Part shown: positions 18,226-27,563 of the stretch, piece by piece
How the letters are laid out: every line of letters begins with the position of its first letter
Position numbering within the stretch: position 1 is the stretch's first letter
Notes under the pieces: model-generated
Seen by the model: only the letters and a program-made list of their open reading frames with translations
Told to the model about the DNA's origin: nothing
Database searches by the model: none
Translations under genes and position numbers: made by a program
From: DASPFV01 sp035620975
Lineage (GTDB): Bacteria; Acidobacteriota; Vicinamibacteria; Vicinamibacterales; 2-12-FULL-66-21
DNA: 64,000 nt
Direction of reading: 5' to 3'
Assembly (NCBI GenBank): GCA_035620975.1
Contig: DASPFV010000322.1
Coordinates: 1-64,000 of the forward strand

Positions 18226-18430
18226 GCCTTTCGGGACGCGAACCGCGGTTCACGGGTCGGCATGCCCGATTGTGGCGCCGGGTTGCCGGGAGCGTCAACC
18301 CGCACCGCGGATGGGCGCGGAGCTCGGTGGATTCCGTCCAGGGTCACGGGACGCAATGACGCGGACCCGCGTACGTCCGGCGATCCAGGAGATGCGCCGG
18401 CCTGGCAGCCAGGACGAAGGCGGCCGGGAT
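18226..18430. other. Intergenic region with a 12-bp palindrome
   Basis: Between the decarboxylase 5' region and the 3' end of the lipoprotein gene. It holds the perfect palindrome GAACCGCGGTTC at 18240-18251, upstream of the decarboxylase, which could be an operator. No promoter or RNA gene is recognisable. Confidence 0.35.
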
Positions 18431-19456
18431 CTATTCGCGTTCGACGGCGACCGTGACCGGCGCCGACAGGCGGACGCTGACCACCGAGCCGGCCGGCAGC
18501 GTGGCGGCGTTGCGGTCGCCGGCCAGGACCACGGCCGTTCCGCCCGCGGCGCCGGCGGCGCCGCCGACGGCTGCTCCCTTGCCCCCGCCGATGATCGCGC
18601 CAAGCACCGCCCCGCCAATGGCTGCTCCGCCGATCTTGCGGGCGCTTTCCCCGCCGGGTGCTTCACCCTCGCGGAAGACGGACTCGGTGCGAATAGGAAT
18701 CTGGGAGCCGTCCGCCAGCACCAGGGTGTGGAATCGGATGCCGAGCCGGGCGCGATCCTTCATCTTGCCGCCGCGCTCGACGAGAGTGACCGAGCCCAGG
18801 ACGCGCGAGCCGGCCGGAATGGCCACCTTGCCGTCTGCGCTGACGTCGCGCGTCACGCGCGCCTCCACGCGGTCCTCGACACGGGCGCGCTCGCTCGACA
18901 GAGAGGTTTCGACCTGCAGACCGAGCACCGACGAGGCCGGCACCGCCACTTCGACCAGTTCGCGCGCGCGCGAGGGAGCCGACACCTCTGTTCCGGGCAG
19001 CTCACGGCTCGGCAGCTCGAGCGGGGGGGCCGCCATGGTCATCGGAGATTCTCCAACCGGCCTGCGGTCCGGCACGTCAGCAGCGACAGAGGACGCGGAT
19101 CTCGGGGACTCCGTGCTGGCCGCAGGAGGGGTCGACCGTTTCGCGGGCGGTGGAGTAGTCGTCGCGGCCGGGCGTTCGGCACGTGCGGCGGGCCGGCGCG
19201 GTTCCCGTCTGGCGGGTGGCTGTGCCACCGGTGCTTCGACCTGGACCGGCTCCAGCTCGACCGAAGCCGGCGCCAGTGGTGCCACGACCGCCTCGGTCTC
19301 GGCAACGGCGGGCGCAGGCGTCTGACCCGAGATCGGGCTGTGGACAGCCACAGGGGCCTCAGCCCGGTTCTGACGGACAGCGACGTAGGCGCCGCCCGCA
19401 GCTGCCGTGACGCAACCGGCTGCCAGCAACCCGAGCACGAGCGGCCTGGAAATCAT
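18431..19456 (-). CDS. Predicted lipoprotein with C-terminal glycine zipper
   Basis: A 341-residue protein. The N-terminus has a hydrophobic stretch ending in the lipobox LAAGC (about residues 11-15), so it is probably lipidated. Residues 30-150 are rich in Pro, Ala and Thr and likely disordered. A folded part follows (VAIPAGSRVLGSVTLVERGG, IPIRTESVF), resembling the beta-structured region of TrbI/VirB10-like and related envelope proteins. Near the end, GGAAIGGAVLGAIIGGGKG and VGGAAGAAGG form a glycine zipper, a membrane-insertion or packing motif. The ATG at 19456 is chosen because it places the signal at the N-terminus and has AGG upstream; an ATG at 19492 is in frame. Function unknown; an envelope role is inferred. 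Confidence 0.75.
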   Translation of the reverse strand: MISRPLVLGLLAAGCVTAAAGGAYVAVRQNRAEAPVAVHSPISGQTPAPAVAETEAVVAPLAPASVELEPVQVEAPVAQPPARREPRRPAARAERPAATTTPPPAKRSTPPAASTESPRSASSVAADVPDRRPVGESPMTMAAPPLELPSRELPGTEVSAPSRARELVEVAVPASSVLGLQVETSLSSERARVEDRVEARVTRDVSADGKVAIPAGSRVLGSVTLVERGGKMKDRARLGIRFHTLVLADGSQIPIRTESVFREGEAPGGESARKIGGAAIGGAVLGAIIGGGKGAAVGGAAGAAGGTAVVLAGDRNAATLPAGSVVSVRLSAPVTVAVERE

Positions 19457-19758
19457 GATGAACCTGCTTCCTGGATGCCTGACTCGCAGCAATTGCTGTG
19501 CCCCGGAATCGACCCCTCGAGGTCCAGCCGTGTCAGTGACTTATACGGCGGGCGAGAGAGGGTCCAGCCGGCGGAGAGACCTCGCGATGACAGTCGCTGT
19601 CCTCCGGGCAGGACCCTCCCCAGGCACGGCCTCCGTCCCGAGGTCCGGGATTCCCTTTACTTCGGAAGGCGGCGCACGGCATCCTCGTTGCTGATTCTAT
19701 CGAATGGACCGGGGGCCGGCTGGTCGCCAGTCGGTGCCCCCGCCGCACCGGAGGTCGC
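19457..19758. other. Divergent intergenic region
   Basis: About 300 bp between two divergent envelope-protein genes. A TATAAG (minus strand, about 19535-19540) could be a -10 box for the lipoprotein gene. GGAGG just before 19759 is the ribosome-binding site of the rightward gene. No RNA gene or repeat is recognised. Confidence 0.4.
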
Positions 19759-20340
19759 ATGCGCCGCGCCGTGCTGTTGCTGATTGCCGCTCTGCCGCTG
19801 CTCGCGGCCCGGGCCGAGGCGGTCACCATCAAGGAGATCATCGAGCTGACCCGCGCCGGGCTCAGCGACGAGGTCCTGCTGGCCCTGATCGAGGTAGACC
19901 AACGGGTGTTCTCGATCGATCCGGCGACGCTGAAGGAGCTCAAGGCGGCCGGCGTCAGCGAGCCGGTGATCGTGGCGCTCATCCGCAGCGGGCGGATGGC
20001 GCCCATCGAGCCGCCCCTGGCGGAACCGCTGGCCCAGCCGGAGCCCCCGGCTCCGCAGGTCATCGTGATCGATCACGAGCCTGTCGTTCGCGAGGTGAAT
20101 GTGCCTGTGGCCGTGCCGGTCTACTTTCCCGTCTTTCCGCAGGTGCGGGGGCATCACCGCGCGGTCCCGGTGAATCCGGCCGTGCCGCCCGAAGTGCCGA
20201 TTGTCGGGCAACCCCCGCCCTCGCCGCGACGTGCGGTGCATGCCCGTCCCGTCTACTGGGGGTGGGGGGGCAAGCTGCGCCCCGACGCCTGGAAGCCGGG
20301 CCCGGACGAACAGCCCAACCGGCCGAGACCTGAACGATGA
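19759..20340 (+). CDS. Small exported protein with paired helical motifs and Pro-rich tail
   Basis: A 193-residue protein of unrecognised function. The start has a good GGAGG site 5 nt upstream. Residues 1-21 form a signal peptide (LLLIAALPLLAARAEA). Residues 22-80 contain two similar helical units, EIIELTRAGLSDEVLLALI and ELKAAGVSEPVIVALI, a pattern seen in many exported acidobacterial and proteobacterial proteins of unknown role. The remainder is rich in Pro and Val (VNVPVAVPVYFPVFP) and basic at the end, probably extended. It is transcribed toward the M14 peptidase gene but ends 130 bp before it, with a separate -10-like TATAAC in between, so it is likely a separate transcript. Confidence 0.7.
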   Translation: MRRAVLLLIAALPLLAARAEAVTIKEIIELTRAGLSDEVLLALIEVDQRVFSIDPATLKELKAAGVSEPVIVALIRSGRMAPIEPPLAEPLAQPEPPAPQVIVIDHEPVVREVNVPVAVPVYFPVFPQVRGHHRAVPVNPAVPPEVPIVGQPPPSPRRAVHARPVYWGWGGKLRPDAWKPGPDEQPNRPRPER

Positions 20341-20472
20341 TCGAGGTCGCCCGCCGCTGAACACCAGCCCTGCGCCTCTCTCCTGCGCGGCGCCGGATGT
20401 GCTATAACGCAGCCTCCGCGCCGCGAACAACCTGCCTGTGCCGCCGTTCCGGCGGGGCAAATGGAGAGTGCC

Positions 20473-23448
20473 ATGAATCGACGTCCCCTGCGAGCCGCGC
20501 CTGTCCGGATGGCGTGCGCCGCGCTGCTGTTGTCGGTGATCTGGTCCCGGCCGGCTCCCTTGGCGCAGGGGCGCGCGCAGGCGCCGCGCGAGCGGATCGA
20601 CGCAGAATACACGGCGAAGATCAAGGAGTACACCCAGGACCCGCGCATCATCACCGGGCTGGTGGATCACCTGCCGGCATCCGAGACCGTGCCGACGCCG
20701 CTCAAGTTCTTCGGCCGGATGCCGGGCACGCCGGGCGAGCTCACCTACGCCAGGGACATCCACCGCTATTACGAGGCGCTCGACAAGGCGTCCGACCGGA
20801 TCGCCCTGTGGAAGATCGGCACGACGGAGGAGGGGCGCGACATGGTGCTGCTCGCCGTGGCCGACGAGGCGACCATCCGGCAGATCGACAAGTACAAGGC
20901 GATGACCGCCGCGCTGACTGATCCGCGGACGACGACGGCGGAGCAGGCGGCGCAGCTGATCCGGACCGCCAAGCCGATCTACTGGATCACGAGCGGCATG
21001 CATTCGCCCGAGAACGGCGGCCCCGAAATGCTCATCGAGCTGCCGTACCGGCTGGCGGTCGGGGAATCGCCTTTCATCCAGGCCATCCGGAGCAACGTCA
21101 TCACCCTGATTACCCCGGTCATCGAAGTCGACGGCCGCGAGAAGCAGGTCGACACCTACTACTTCAACAAGCGTCGGCCGGAAGGAGAGTCGCGCCTCCC
21201 GCTCGTGTACTGGGGCAAGTACGTCGCGCACGACAACAACCGTGACGGGATGGGCCAGTTCCTCGCGCTGACACGGAACGTCACGCGTACATTCCTCGAG
21301 TGGAAGCCGACGATCATGCACGACCTGCACGAGCAGTCGACCTATCTCTACGCGTCGACTGGAACGGGTCCCTACAACGAGTCGATCGACCCGATCACGA
21401 TCGACGAGTGGTGGCTGCTTGCGAAGACCGAGGTGATGGAGCTGACCAAGCGCGGCGTCCCCGGCGTCTGGACCTACGGGTTCTACGACGGCTGGACGCC
21501 CAACTACATGTTCTTCATCGCGCATACGCACAACGCGATCGGCCGCTTCTACGAGGTGATGGGCTACGGCCCCGAGAACCGCGAGGTGACGGCCGGTCCC
21601 ACGGTCACGAGCCGCGAATGGTTCCGTCCGAATCCGCCGCTCCCGTCGATCAAGTGGGGACCGAGGAACAACACCAACATCCAGCAGTCAGCCCTGCTCA
21701 TCGCCCTCAATCACGTCGCGAAGAACCGCGAGACCTACCTGGAGAACTACTGGATCAAGAACCGGAACGCCGTGGAGCGCGGGAAGAACGGGCCGGTGCG
21801 CGGCTGGGTGATCCCCGCCAGCCAGCGCCGGAAGATCGACGCGGCCGACGGGGTGAACGAACTGCGGCGCCAGGGTCTCGAGGTTCACAGGGCAGCGGCC
21901 GGGTACCACGCTGGCACCGTGCGCGTCGAGCCGGGTGATTACGTGATTCGCGGCGACCAGCCGTACCGCACGCTCGCCGACATGTACTTCGCGGTTCAGA
22001 GCTTCTCGCCAGCGAACCCGCGTCCGTACGACGACACCGGCTGGACGTTCCAGCTCATGCGGAACATCGTCGTGCGTCCGGTGAACGACCCGGCCATCCT
22101 CGATCAGCCGGCTACCCTGCTGACCGCCGATGCGAAGCCTTCAGGCGGGATAGAAGGCGCCGGCCCGGTGCTGGTGCTCGATCACACCACCGACAATGCC
22201 CTGGTCACGTTCCGCTTCCGTCACCCCGACGTGCCCATGCAGGCGGCAGAGGAGGAGTTCGAGGCCGCAGGCCGGCGGTTCCGACCGGGGGCATTTGTCG
22301 TCCCGGCCGGCAATCGCGCCGCGCTGGAGTCCTCTGTGAAGGATCTCGGTCTCACCGCGTACGCCCTCGCCGCGGCGCCCTCGGTCCCGCTGCACGATCT
22401 CGACGTCCCGCGCATCGGCTACGTCCACTCCTGGGCCCGGACGCAGGACGAGGGCTGGGTGCGCGCCGCGTTCGACACCTACGGGGTGAAGTACACGTAT
22501 CTCGGCGACATCCGGCTGCGCGAAGGGGACCTCCGCGGCAGGTTCGACGTGATCGTCCTCCCGCACATCGGCGGCAGCGCGCAGGCGCAGGTGGCGGGGC
22601 TCGCGAGGACGGGCCGCCTTCCACTGCCTTACAGGAAGACGCCCGACACGCCGAACCTGGGAGGCATCGACGAGGCCGACGACATTCGCGGCGGCATGGG
22701 CTGGGACGGCCTCACGGAACTCGTGAAGTTCGTCCAGCAGGGCGGCACGCTCATCGTCGAAGGATCCACCGCGACGATCTTTCCCGAGTACAACGTCACG
22801 ACCGGCGTGACCGTCGAGAGTCCGCAGGGGCTGTTCGTGCGCGGTTCGATCGTGCGCGGCGTGATTGCCGATCCCCGCAGCCCGATCGCCTACGGCTACG
22901 ATGCGCAGGTCCCCGTCTATTTCAACCAGGATCCGGTCCTGCACGCCGCCGGGGCGTCCGGCGGGTTCCCCGGGTTGGCCGGCAGCGGCATTCCGGGTGT
23001 CGGCATGAACATCACGCCGATGGCGAGCGCCGGGCAGCAGCGGCTGTCCACCTGGGATCCCGACAATCCCGGCGCGATGCCTCAGGCCGCTGCCCGTGGC
23101 CCGGCTCCGGACGGGGCGGACGGCGGCGGGCGCGGCGGCCGGGGAGGCGGCCGCGGCGGGTTCGGCAGTGGCGACGCCGGGCCGCGCCCGCGTGCGGTCC
23201 TGCAGTTCCCGGGCAATCCGGACGACATGCTCTTGTCGGGCGTTCTTGTCGGCGGTCAGGCGCTCTCGAACCGCGCACAGGTGGTCGATGCGAAGGTCGG
23301 CGACGGTCATGTCGTCATGTTCGCCATCCGTCCGTTCTGGCGCTGGCAGACGCACGGGACGTTTTTTCTCGCGTTCAATGCCATCCTGAACTGGAACGAT
23401 CTGGATGCCGGCCGCGCCGACGAGCGGCCGACCACGTCGCCGCAGTAA
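20473..23448 (+). CDS. Exported M14-family zinc metallocarboxypeptidase
   Basis: A 991-residue protein. The ATG at 20473 has GGAGAG upstream and begins a signal peptide (about 35 residues); an ATG at 20461 is in frame but lacks support. The M14 domain (about 60-430) shows the zinc pair in GMHSPENGG (H177, E180), an NNNRDGMG-like segment and a third-ligand candidate in HDLHEQ (H283/H286). The C-terminal half (450-870) includes RIGYVHSWARTQDEGWVRAAF, a class I glutamine-amidotransferase-like/accessory region seen in large acidobacterial M14 proteins. Residues about 880-900 are a Gly/Arg-rich insert (GGGRGGRGGGRGGFG). A -10-like TATAAC at 20403-20408 is the likely promoter. It should trim peptides outside the cytoplasm. 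Confidence 0.9.
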   Translation: MNRRPLRAAPVRMACAALLLSVIWSRPAPLAQGRAQAPRERIDAEYTAKIKEYTQDPRIITGLVDHLPASETVPTPLKFFGRMPGTPGELTYARDIHRYYEALDKASDRIALWKIGTTEEGRDMVLLAVADEATIRQIDKYKAMTAALTDPRTTTAEQAAQLIRTAKPIYWITSGMHSPENGGPEMLIELPYRLAVGESPFIQAIRSNVITLITPVIEVDGREKQVDTYYFNKRRPEGESRLPLVYWGKYVAHDNNRDGMGQFLALTRNVTRTFLEWKPTIMHDLHEQSTYLYASTGTGPYNESIDPITIDEWWLLAKTEVMELTKRGVPGVWTYGFYDGWTPNYMFFIAHTHNAIGRFYEVMGYGPENREVTAGPTVTSREWFRPNPPLPSIKWGPRNNTNIQQSALLIALNHVAKNRETYLENYWIKNRNAVERGKNGPVRGWVIPASQRRKIDAADGVNELRRQGLEVHRAAAGYHAGTVRVEPGDYVIRGDQPYRTLADMYFAVQSFSPANPRPYDDTGWTFQLMRNIVVRPVNDPAILDQPATLLTADAKPSGGIEGAGPVLVLDHTTDNALVTFRFRHPDVPMQAAEEEFEAAGRRFRPGAFVVPAGNRAALESSVKDLGLTAYALAAAPSVPLHDLDVPRIGYVHSWARTQDEGWVRAAFDTYGVKYTYLGDIRLREGDLRGRFDVIVLPHIGGSAQAQVAGLARTGRLPLPYRKTPDTPNLGGIDEADDIRGGMGWDGLTELVKFVQQGGTLIVEGSTATIFPEYNVTTGVTVESPQGLFVRGSIVRGVIADPRSPIAYGYDAQVPVYFNQDPVLHAAGASGGFPGLAGSGIPGVGMNITPMASAGQQRLSTWDPDNPGAMPQAAARGPAPDGADGGGRGGRGGGRGGFGSGDAGPRPRAVLQFPGNPDDMLLSGVLVGGQALSNRAQVVDAKVGDGHVVMFAIRPFWRWQTHGTFFLAFNAILNWNDLDAGRADERPTTSPQ

Positions 23449-23459
23449 GGCGCGAGCCG

Positions 23460-24701
23460 TTGAACCTCGCGCTCATCTCGGTCTGCGCCCTGGCGCTGGC
23501 CGTCGCCGTCAGCTGCGTCAGCCGGTTGAACGTCGGCGTCCTGGCACTCGCGCTCGCGTGGATTGTCGGCGTCTACATCGGCGGGATGCCGGTCGGCACG
23601 GTCATGAGCGGCTTCCCGGCGCAGCTCTTCCTGACGCTGGCCGGCGTCACGCTGCTGTTCTCGCTCGCGCACGCGAACGGCACGCTCGAGCGTCTCACGC
23701 ACCACGCGGTGCGGCTGTGCCGGGGCAACTGCGGCACGATCCCGGTGATGTTCTTCGTGCTGGGGGCCGCGCTCTCCTCGATCGGACCCGGCAACATCGC
23801 CTCCATGGCGCTGCTGGCGCCGCTGGCGATGGCCACGGCGACCCGGACAGGCATCCCCGCCCTGCTGATGGCCATCATGGTCGGTAACGGCGCCAACTCC
23901 GGCGCGCTGTCGCCTTTCGCGCCGACCGGCATCATCGTGAACGGGATCATGGCCCGCAACGGCATGCCGGACCTGGAGCTGCAGAGCTATCTCTACAACC
24001 TGCTGGCTCACGCCGCCGTCGCCTTCGGGGGCTACGTGCTGTTCGGGGGCCTGCGGCTGTTCGCGGCCGGAAGCTCCCGCGCGGCGCTGGACCTGACCGC
24101 CGCGTCGGCCGAGCGCTTCGAGCGGCGCCACTGGATCACGGTGGCCGTCATCGGCAGCCTGCTCCTGAGCGTGATCGTCGCGGGCGTCCACGTCGGCATG
24201 GGCGCCTTCCTCGGAGCCGTCGTCCTCGTCCTGACGGGTTCGGGCGACGACGCGCAGGCGTTCACGAGGATGCCGTGGCGGGTGATCGTCATGGTGTGCG
24301 GGGTGACTGTGCTCATCTCGCTCGTCGAGAAGGCGCAGGGGATCGATCTGATGGTCTCGCTGGTGGCGAAGATCTCGTCGCCGGAGACCGTCACGGCCGT
24401 GGTCGCCTTCCTGACCGGCGTCGTGTCCGTCTACAGCAGCACGTCCGGCGTCGTCCTGCCGGCGTTCCTGCCCATGGTGCCGGGCCTGGCGGCCGCCCTG
24501 CCCGGTGCGAGCGCCGTCGGAATCGCGATGTCGATGAACGTGGGCGGGCACCTCGTCGATATGTCGCCGCTCTCCACGCTGGGCGCGCTCTGCATCGCCG
24601 GCGCGCCGCCCGAGGAGAGTCGTCCGCTCTTCAACAAGCTCCTGGCGTGGGGACTCTCGATGTCGCTCGTCGGCGCGCTGTTGTGCTATCTGAGCTTCTG
24701 A
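23460..24701 (+). CDS. MatC-like dicarboxylate carrier (SLC13/ion transporter superfamily)
   Basis: A 413-residue integral membrane protein with about 11-12 hydrophobic segments. The N-terminus (RLNVGVLALALAWIVGVYIGG) resembles the MatC N-terminal domain of malonate/dicarboxylate carriers. Paired reentrant-loop sequences are seen at GPGNIASMALLAPLAMA plus NGANSGALSPFAPTG, and again at YSSTSGVVLPAFLP plus the DMSPLSTLGALC stretch. The two-fold repeat is typical of the ion-transporter superfamily. The start is a TTG at 23460, 11 bp after the peptidase stop; no ATG gives a complete first membrane segment. Substrate is probably a C3-C4 di- or monocarboxylate (inference). Likely co-transcribed with the M14 peptidase. 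Confidence 0.82.
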   Translation: MNLALISVCALALAVAVSCVSRLNVGVLALALAWIVGVYIGGMPVGTVMSGFPAQLFLTLAGVTLLFSLAHANGTLERLTHHAVRLCRGNCGTIPVMFFVLGAALSSIGPGNIASMALLAPLAMATATRTGIPALLMAIMVGNGANSGALSPFAPTGIIVNGIMARNGMPDLELQSYLYNLLAHAAVAFGGYVLFGGLRLFAAGSSRAALDLTAASAERFERRHWITVAVIGSLLLSVIVAGVHVGMGAFLGAVVLVLTGSGDDAQAFTRMPWRVIVMVCGVTVLISLVEKAQGIDLMVSLVAKISSPETVTAVVAFLTGVVSVYSSTSGVVLPAFLPMVPGLAAALPGASAVGIAMSMNVGGHLVDMSPLSTLGALCIAGAPPEESRPLFNKLLAWGLSMSLVGALLCYLSF

Positions 24702-24812
24702 ACGTGTGGCTCCGCCCCACCCCGCTCGGCCTGCCTCGCAACAGGAATCGCGGGCACTCGCGGGGACCCTCGCCCCGATTCGTGCCGTCGGGAGGCGCGT
24801 GAGTCTTCCGCT

Positions 24813-25715
24813 TCAGGCGGACACGCCCGCAGGGCCGAAGTACTGCGTCCGCTTTGCCTTGAGGAATTCCGCCGATCGCCGGATCTCGTCGAGCCCGTTC
24901 ATGCCGTCCTCGATGGAAATCCAGCCGCTGAAGCCGGCCCCGGCCAGAAGGCGGAAGATCGCGTCGTAGTCGTTGAGGCCCGCGCCGGTTTCGCCGTGGC
25001 GGAGGACGTCCGCGTAGCCGGTCGCGCCGTCCCGCTCGGCGAGCATGTCGAGCGTGGCGCCCGGCGCCAGGTACCGATCCGAGGCGTGCACGGTCACGAC
25101 CCGGTGCTTCACGCGTTCCAGGAAGCCGATCGGATCGTAGCCGCCGACCGTCGCGTTGGACGGGTCGTACTGGACTCCGAAGAACGGGGACTCGATCTGC
25201 TCGATGATCTCGAGGAAGATGTCCTCCGCCTGGGCGAACTCGGGGTAGCGCCAGAGCCCGTCCTTGTAGTGGTTCTCCATGCAGAGCACGACGCCGCGCC
25301 GCTCGGCGTGCTCGAGGGAGCGCCGGATCCCGTCCAGCGTCCGCGCGATCCCCTCGGCGCGCGAGAGGCCGGGATAGCGCTGGCCGCTCAGGGTGCGGCA
25401 GTGCCGGGCGCCCAGCCGGACCGTGAGATCGATCGCGGCCTTCTGCCGCTCGACCTGCCGCCCGCGCTCCTCCGGATCCTCGTGGGTGAAGTCCGGCGAG
25501 AAACAGATCATGGACGTGATCTGCCCCGTCTCCTCCATCGCCTCGATCACCGGGTCGACGTGCCGGGGTGCGAGGCTGCGGAAGAAGCCGTCGTAGTGCT
25601 CCACTCCTTCGCCCCCCAGCGCGGCGGCCTGGCGTATCCAGTCCACGAGCGCCATCCGGCCGTCGGCCAGCTCGTCGAACCAGCATTTCGGGAAGACGCT
25701 GATGCGTGGCGGCAT
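24813..25715 (-). CDS. Sugar phosphate isomerase/epimerase-family TIM-barrel protein
   Basis: A 300-residue xylose-isomerase-like TIM barrel. Metal-site residues are suggested by CMENHYKDG (Glu), GVQYDPSNA (Asp), TVHASDRY (His/Asp) and ISIEDGMNG (Glu near the C-terminus). These enzymes isomerise or epimerise ketoses or inositol/keto-sugar intermediates. It begins 3 bp after the SDR stop with no Shine-Dalgarno of its own, so translation is probably coupled. It is the last gene of the leftward sugar operon, whose other members are two dehydrogenases and an HPS-like enzyme. The exact substrate is unknown. It converges with the carrier gene across 111 bp that contain only a short GC-rich hairpin. 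Confidence 0.87.
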   Translation of the reverse strand: MPPRISVFPKCWFDELADGRMALVDWIRQAAALGGEGVEHYDGFFRSLAPRHVDPVIEAMEETGQITSMICFSPDFTHEDPEERGRQVERQKAAIDLTVRLGARHCRTLSGQRYPGLSRAEGIARTLDGIRRSLEHAERRGVVLCMENHYKDGLWRYPEFAQAEDIFLEIIEQIESPFFGVQYDPSNATVGGYDPIGFLERVKHRVVTVHASDRYLAPGATLDMLAERDGATGYADVLRHGETGAGLNDYDAIFRLLAGAGFSGWISIEDGMNGLDEIRRSAEFLKAKRTQYFGPAGVSA

Positions 25716-25718
25716 GGA

Positions 25719-26495
25719 CTACCAGCCCGGGAGCGCGCCGATGGGGAACTGTTCGAGGTCGATGACGGTGCCGGTGACGACCGCGCTGTCGTCGGTGGCC
25801 AGATAGGCCGCGGCGCGGGCCACGTCCTCCGGCGTGAGCAGGCGCCCGAAGGCCCGCGTCTTCACGGCCTCCGCGAGCCAGCCCGGGCCCCGGCCCTCGG
25901 CCTGCTGCACGCGGTCCTCGTTGTCCGTGAGCGTCCAGCCCACGTTGATCTGATTCACCCGGATGCGATGTTCGCCCAGCGCCAGCGCGGCATTCCTCGT
26001 CATCGTCATGAGGGCCCCCTTCGAGACCGAGTAGGGGCCCAGGTTCGGCAGGCCGACGTACGCGTTGATCGATCCGATGTTGACGATGACGCCGCCGCCG
26101 GTTCGTTTCATGGAAGCGGCGGCTTCCTGCAGGCACAGGAAGGGAGCGCGGACGTTCACGGCCATCATCGTGTCCCAGAGCTCGAGGGACGAGTCGACCA
26201 GCGAGCCGCGGGTCGTGATACCGGCGTTGTTCACCAGGACGTCGATCCGGCCGAACGTCTCGACCGCGAAGCGTACGATCCCCCGGCACACCTTCGGGCT
26301 GACGAGATCACCGGCGATCGCCGCCGTCTCGTGCCCGGCGTCCCGGAGCGCGGCGGCCACGTTGCGCGCGGGCCCCTCGTCTGGTCCGTGCACGACGATT
26401 CTGGCGCCGAGCGAGGCGAAGTGTTCGGCAATCCCCCGGCCGATGCCGGAGACCGAGCCGGTGACGAGCGCCACCTTGCGCTGCAGCGATCCCAT
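25719..26495 (-). CDS. Short-chain dehydrogenase/reductase (SDR), glucose-1-dehydrogenase type
   Basis: A 258-residue classical SDR. The cofactor loop is TGSVSGIGRGIAEHF (residues 12-26), followed by NNAGITTRG, the catalytic Ser in IVNIGSINAYVG and YSVSKGAL with the catalytic Tyr-x3-Lys. VNQINVGWTLTDNE is the usual post-catalytic loop. The protein oxidises or reduces a hydroxyl or keto group, probably of a sugar or polyol given the operon. It starts at 26495, 10 bp after the zinc dehydrogenase stop, without a clear ribosome-binding site. Confidence 0.92.
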   Translation of the reverse strand: MGSLQRKVALVTGSVSGIGRGIAEHFASLGARIVVHGPDEGPARNVAAALRDAGHETAAIAGDLVSPKVCRGIVRFAVETFGRIDVLVNNAGITTRGSLVDSSLELWDTMMAVNVRAPFLCLQEAAASMKRTGGGVIVNIGSINAYVGLPNLGPYSVSKGALMTMTRNAALALGEHRIRVNQINVGWTLTDNEDRVQQAEGRGPGWLAEAVKTRAFGRLLTPEDVARAAAYLATDDSAVVTGTVIDLEQFPIGALPGW

Positions 26496-26505
26496 GGACG
26501 TGCGA

Positions 26506-27558
26506 TCAACCGGCGCTGGGCACCAGGACGGACTTGATCACGCGGCCGTCGTGCATCGCGTCGAACGCTTCCCGCCATCCTTCGAGCGGGGCCTCGAGGC
26601 CGATGATGGCTTCCGGCAGCGTGACGCGGCGATCGAGCAGGTGGATCACCCGCTCCCACACGGGATAGTTGTGGCTGAAGGAGCCCTGCAGCCTGAGGTT
26701 GCGCATGACGAGCGGGTTCACGTCCGTGGGGATGACGTCGGGCGACCAGCCCACCTTGGTGACCTGGCTGTCCGGGCTCGCGATCCGCAGCGCGGCCTCG
26801 AGCGTGCGGCTCACGCCCGAGGCGTCGCACACCAGGTCCGCGCCGAGCGGCGAGTAGCTGCGCACGACCTCAGCGAGATCCTCCGTGAGCACGTCCACGG
26901 TGCGCGTAGCCCCGAGCCGTCGGGCGGTCTCGAGCCGCGGGGCGTCCGCCGTCAGCCCCGCCACGATCAGCGGATCCGCTCCCGACAGCGCGGCCATGCG
27001 CGTGCAGAGCAGCCCGATCGGGCCCGGACCGAGCACGACGACCACGTCCCCCGGACGGATCGTCGAGTTGATGCACATCGCCTGATAGGCGACCGAATGC
27101 GGTTCGGCCAGGCACGCCAGCTCGAACGGCAGCGTGTCGGGGATGTGGTGGAGGCAGCGGGCCGGCACCCCGACGTATCGAGCCATGGCGCCATTGATCC
27201 CGTACCCGAACCCCTTGCGCGACGGGCAGAGGTTGTAGCGCCCCGTCCGGCAGAGCACGCACGTGCCGCAGATCTCCGCCGCGGTCTCGCAGACCACGCG
27301 GTCACCTTCCCGGAAGCCCTTGACGTCGCGGCCAACCTGCGCCACCGTGCCGCCGAACTCGTGGCCCAGCACGACCGGGACGTTCACCGGCCACGAGTGT
27401 GTGTTGCGGGACTGATGGACGTCTGAGCCGCAGACCGAAACCGCGCCGACCTCGAGGAGCACGTGCCCGTCGTCCACCTCCGGGACCGGAACCTCGCGCA
27501 GTTCCACGGCGAGGGGCGCGAGCGCATAGTGCACGACGGCGGGCTGGGTGGAAGGCAT
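26506..27558 (-). CDS. Zinc-dependent polyol/threonine-type alcohol dehydrogenase
   Basis: A 350-residue medium-chain dehydrogenase. Catalytic zinc ligands are expected in VCGSDVH (Cys), GHEFGG (His, Glu) and a later acidic residue. The structural zinc lobe is CGTCVLCRTGRYNLC. The NAD(P) loop is VVLGPGPIGLLC. This arrangement matches sorbitol/L-threonine dehydrogenase-like enzymes acting on polyols or sugar acids. The ATG at 27558 is used; a GTG at 27567 overlaps the upstream gene's stop as GTGA and adds three residues. It sits between the HPS-like and SDR genes in one operon. The sugar it acts on is not known. Confidence 0.92.
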   Translation of the reverse strand: MPSTQPAVVHYALAPLAVELREVPVPEVDDGHVLLEVGAVSVCGSDVHQSRNTHSWPVNVPVVLGHEFGGTVAQVGRDVKGFREGDRVVCETAAEICGTCVLCRTGRYNLCPSRKGFGYGINGAMARYVGVPARCLHHIPDTLPFELACLAEPHSVAYQAMCINSTIRPGDVVVVLGPGPIGLLCTRMAALSGADPLIVAGLTADAPRLETARRLGATRTVDVLTEDLAEVVRSYSPLGADLVCDASGVSRTLEAALRIASPDSQVTKVGWSPDVIPTDVNPLVMRNLRLQGSFSHNYPVWERVIHLLDRRVTLPEAIIGLEAPLEGWREAFDAMHDGRVIKSVLVPSAG

Positions 27559-27563
27559 GCGCG

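Noticed and set aside
24702..24812. Intrinsic terminator between the carrier and isomerase genes
   Set aside because: A 5-bp GC stem is present, but there is no T-run on either side.
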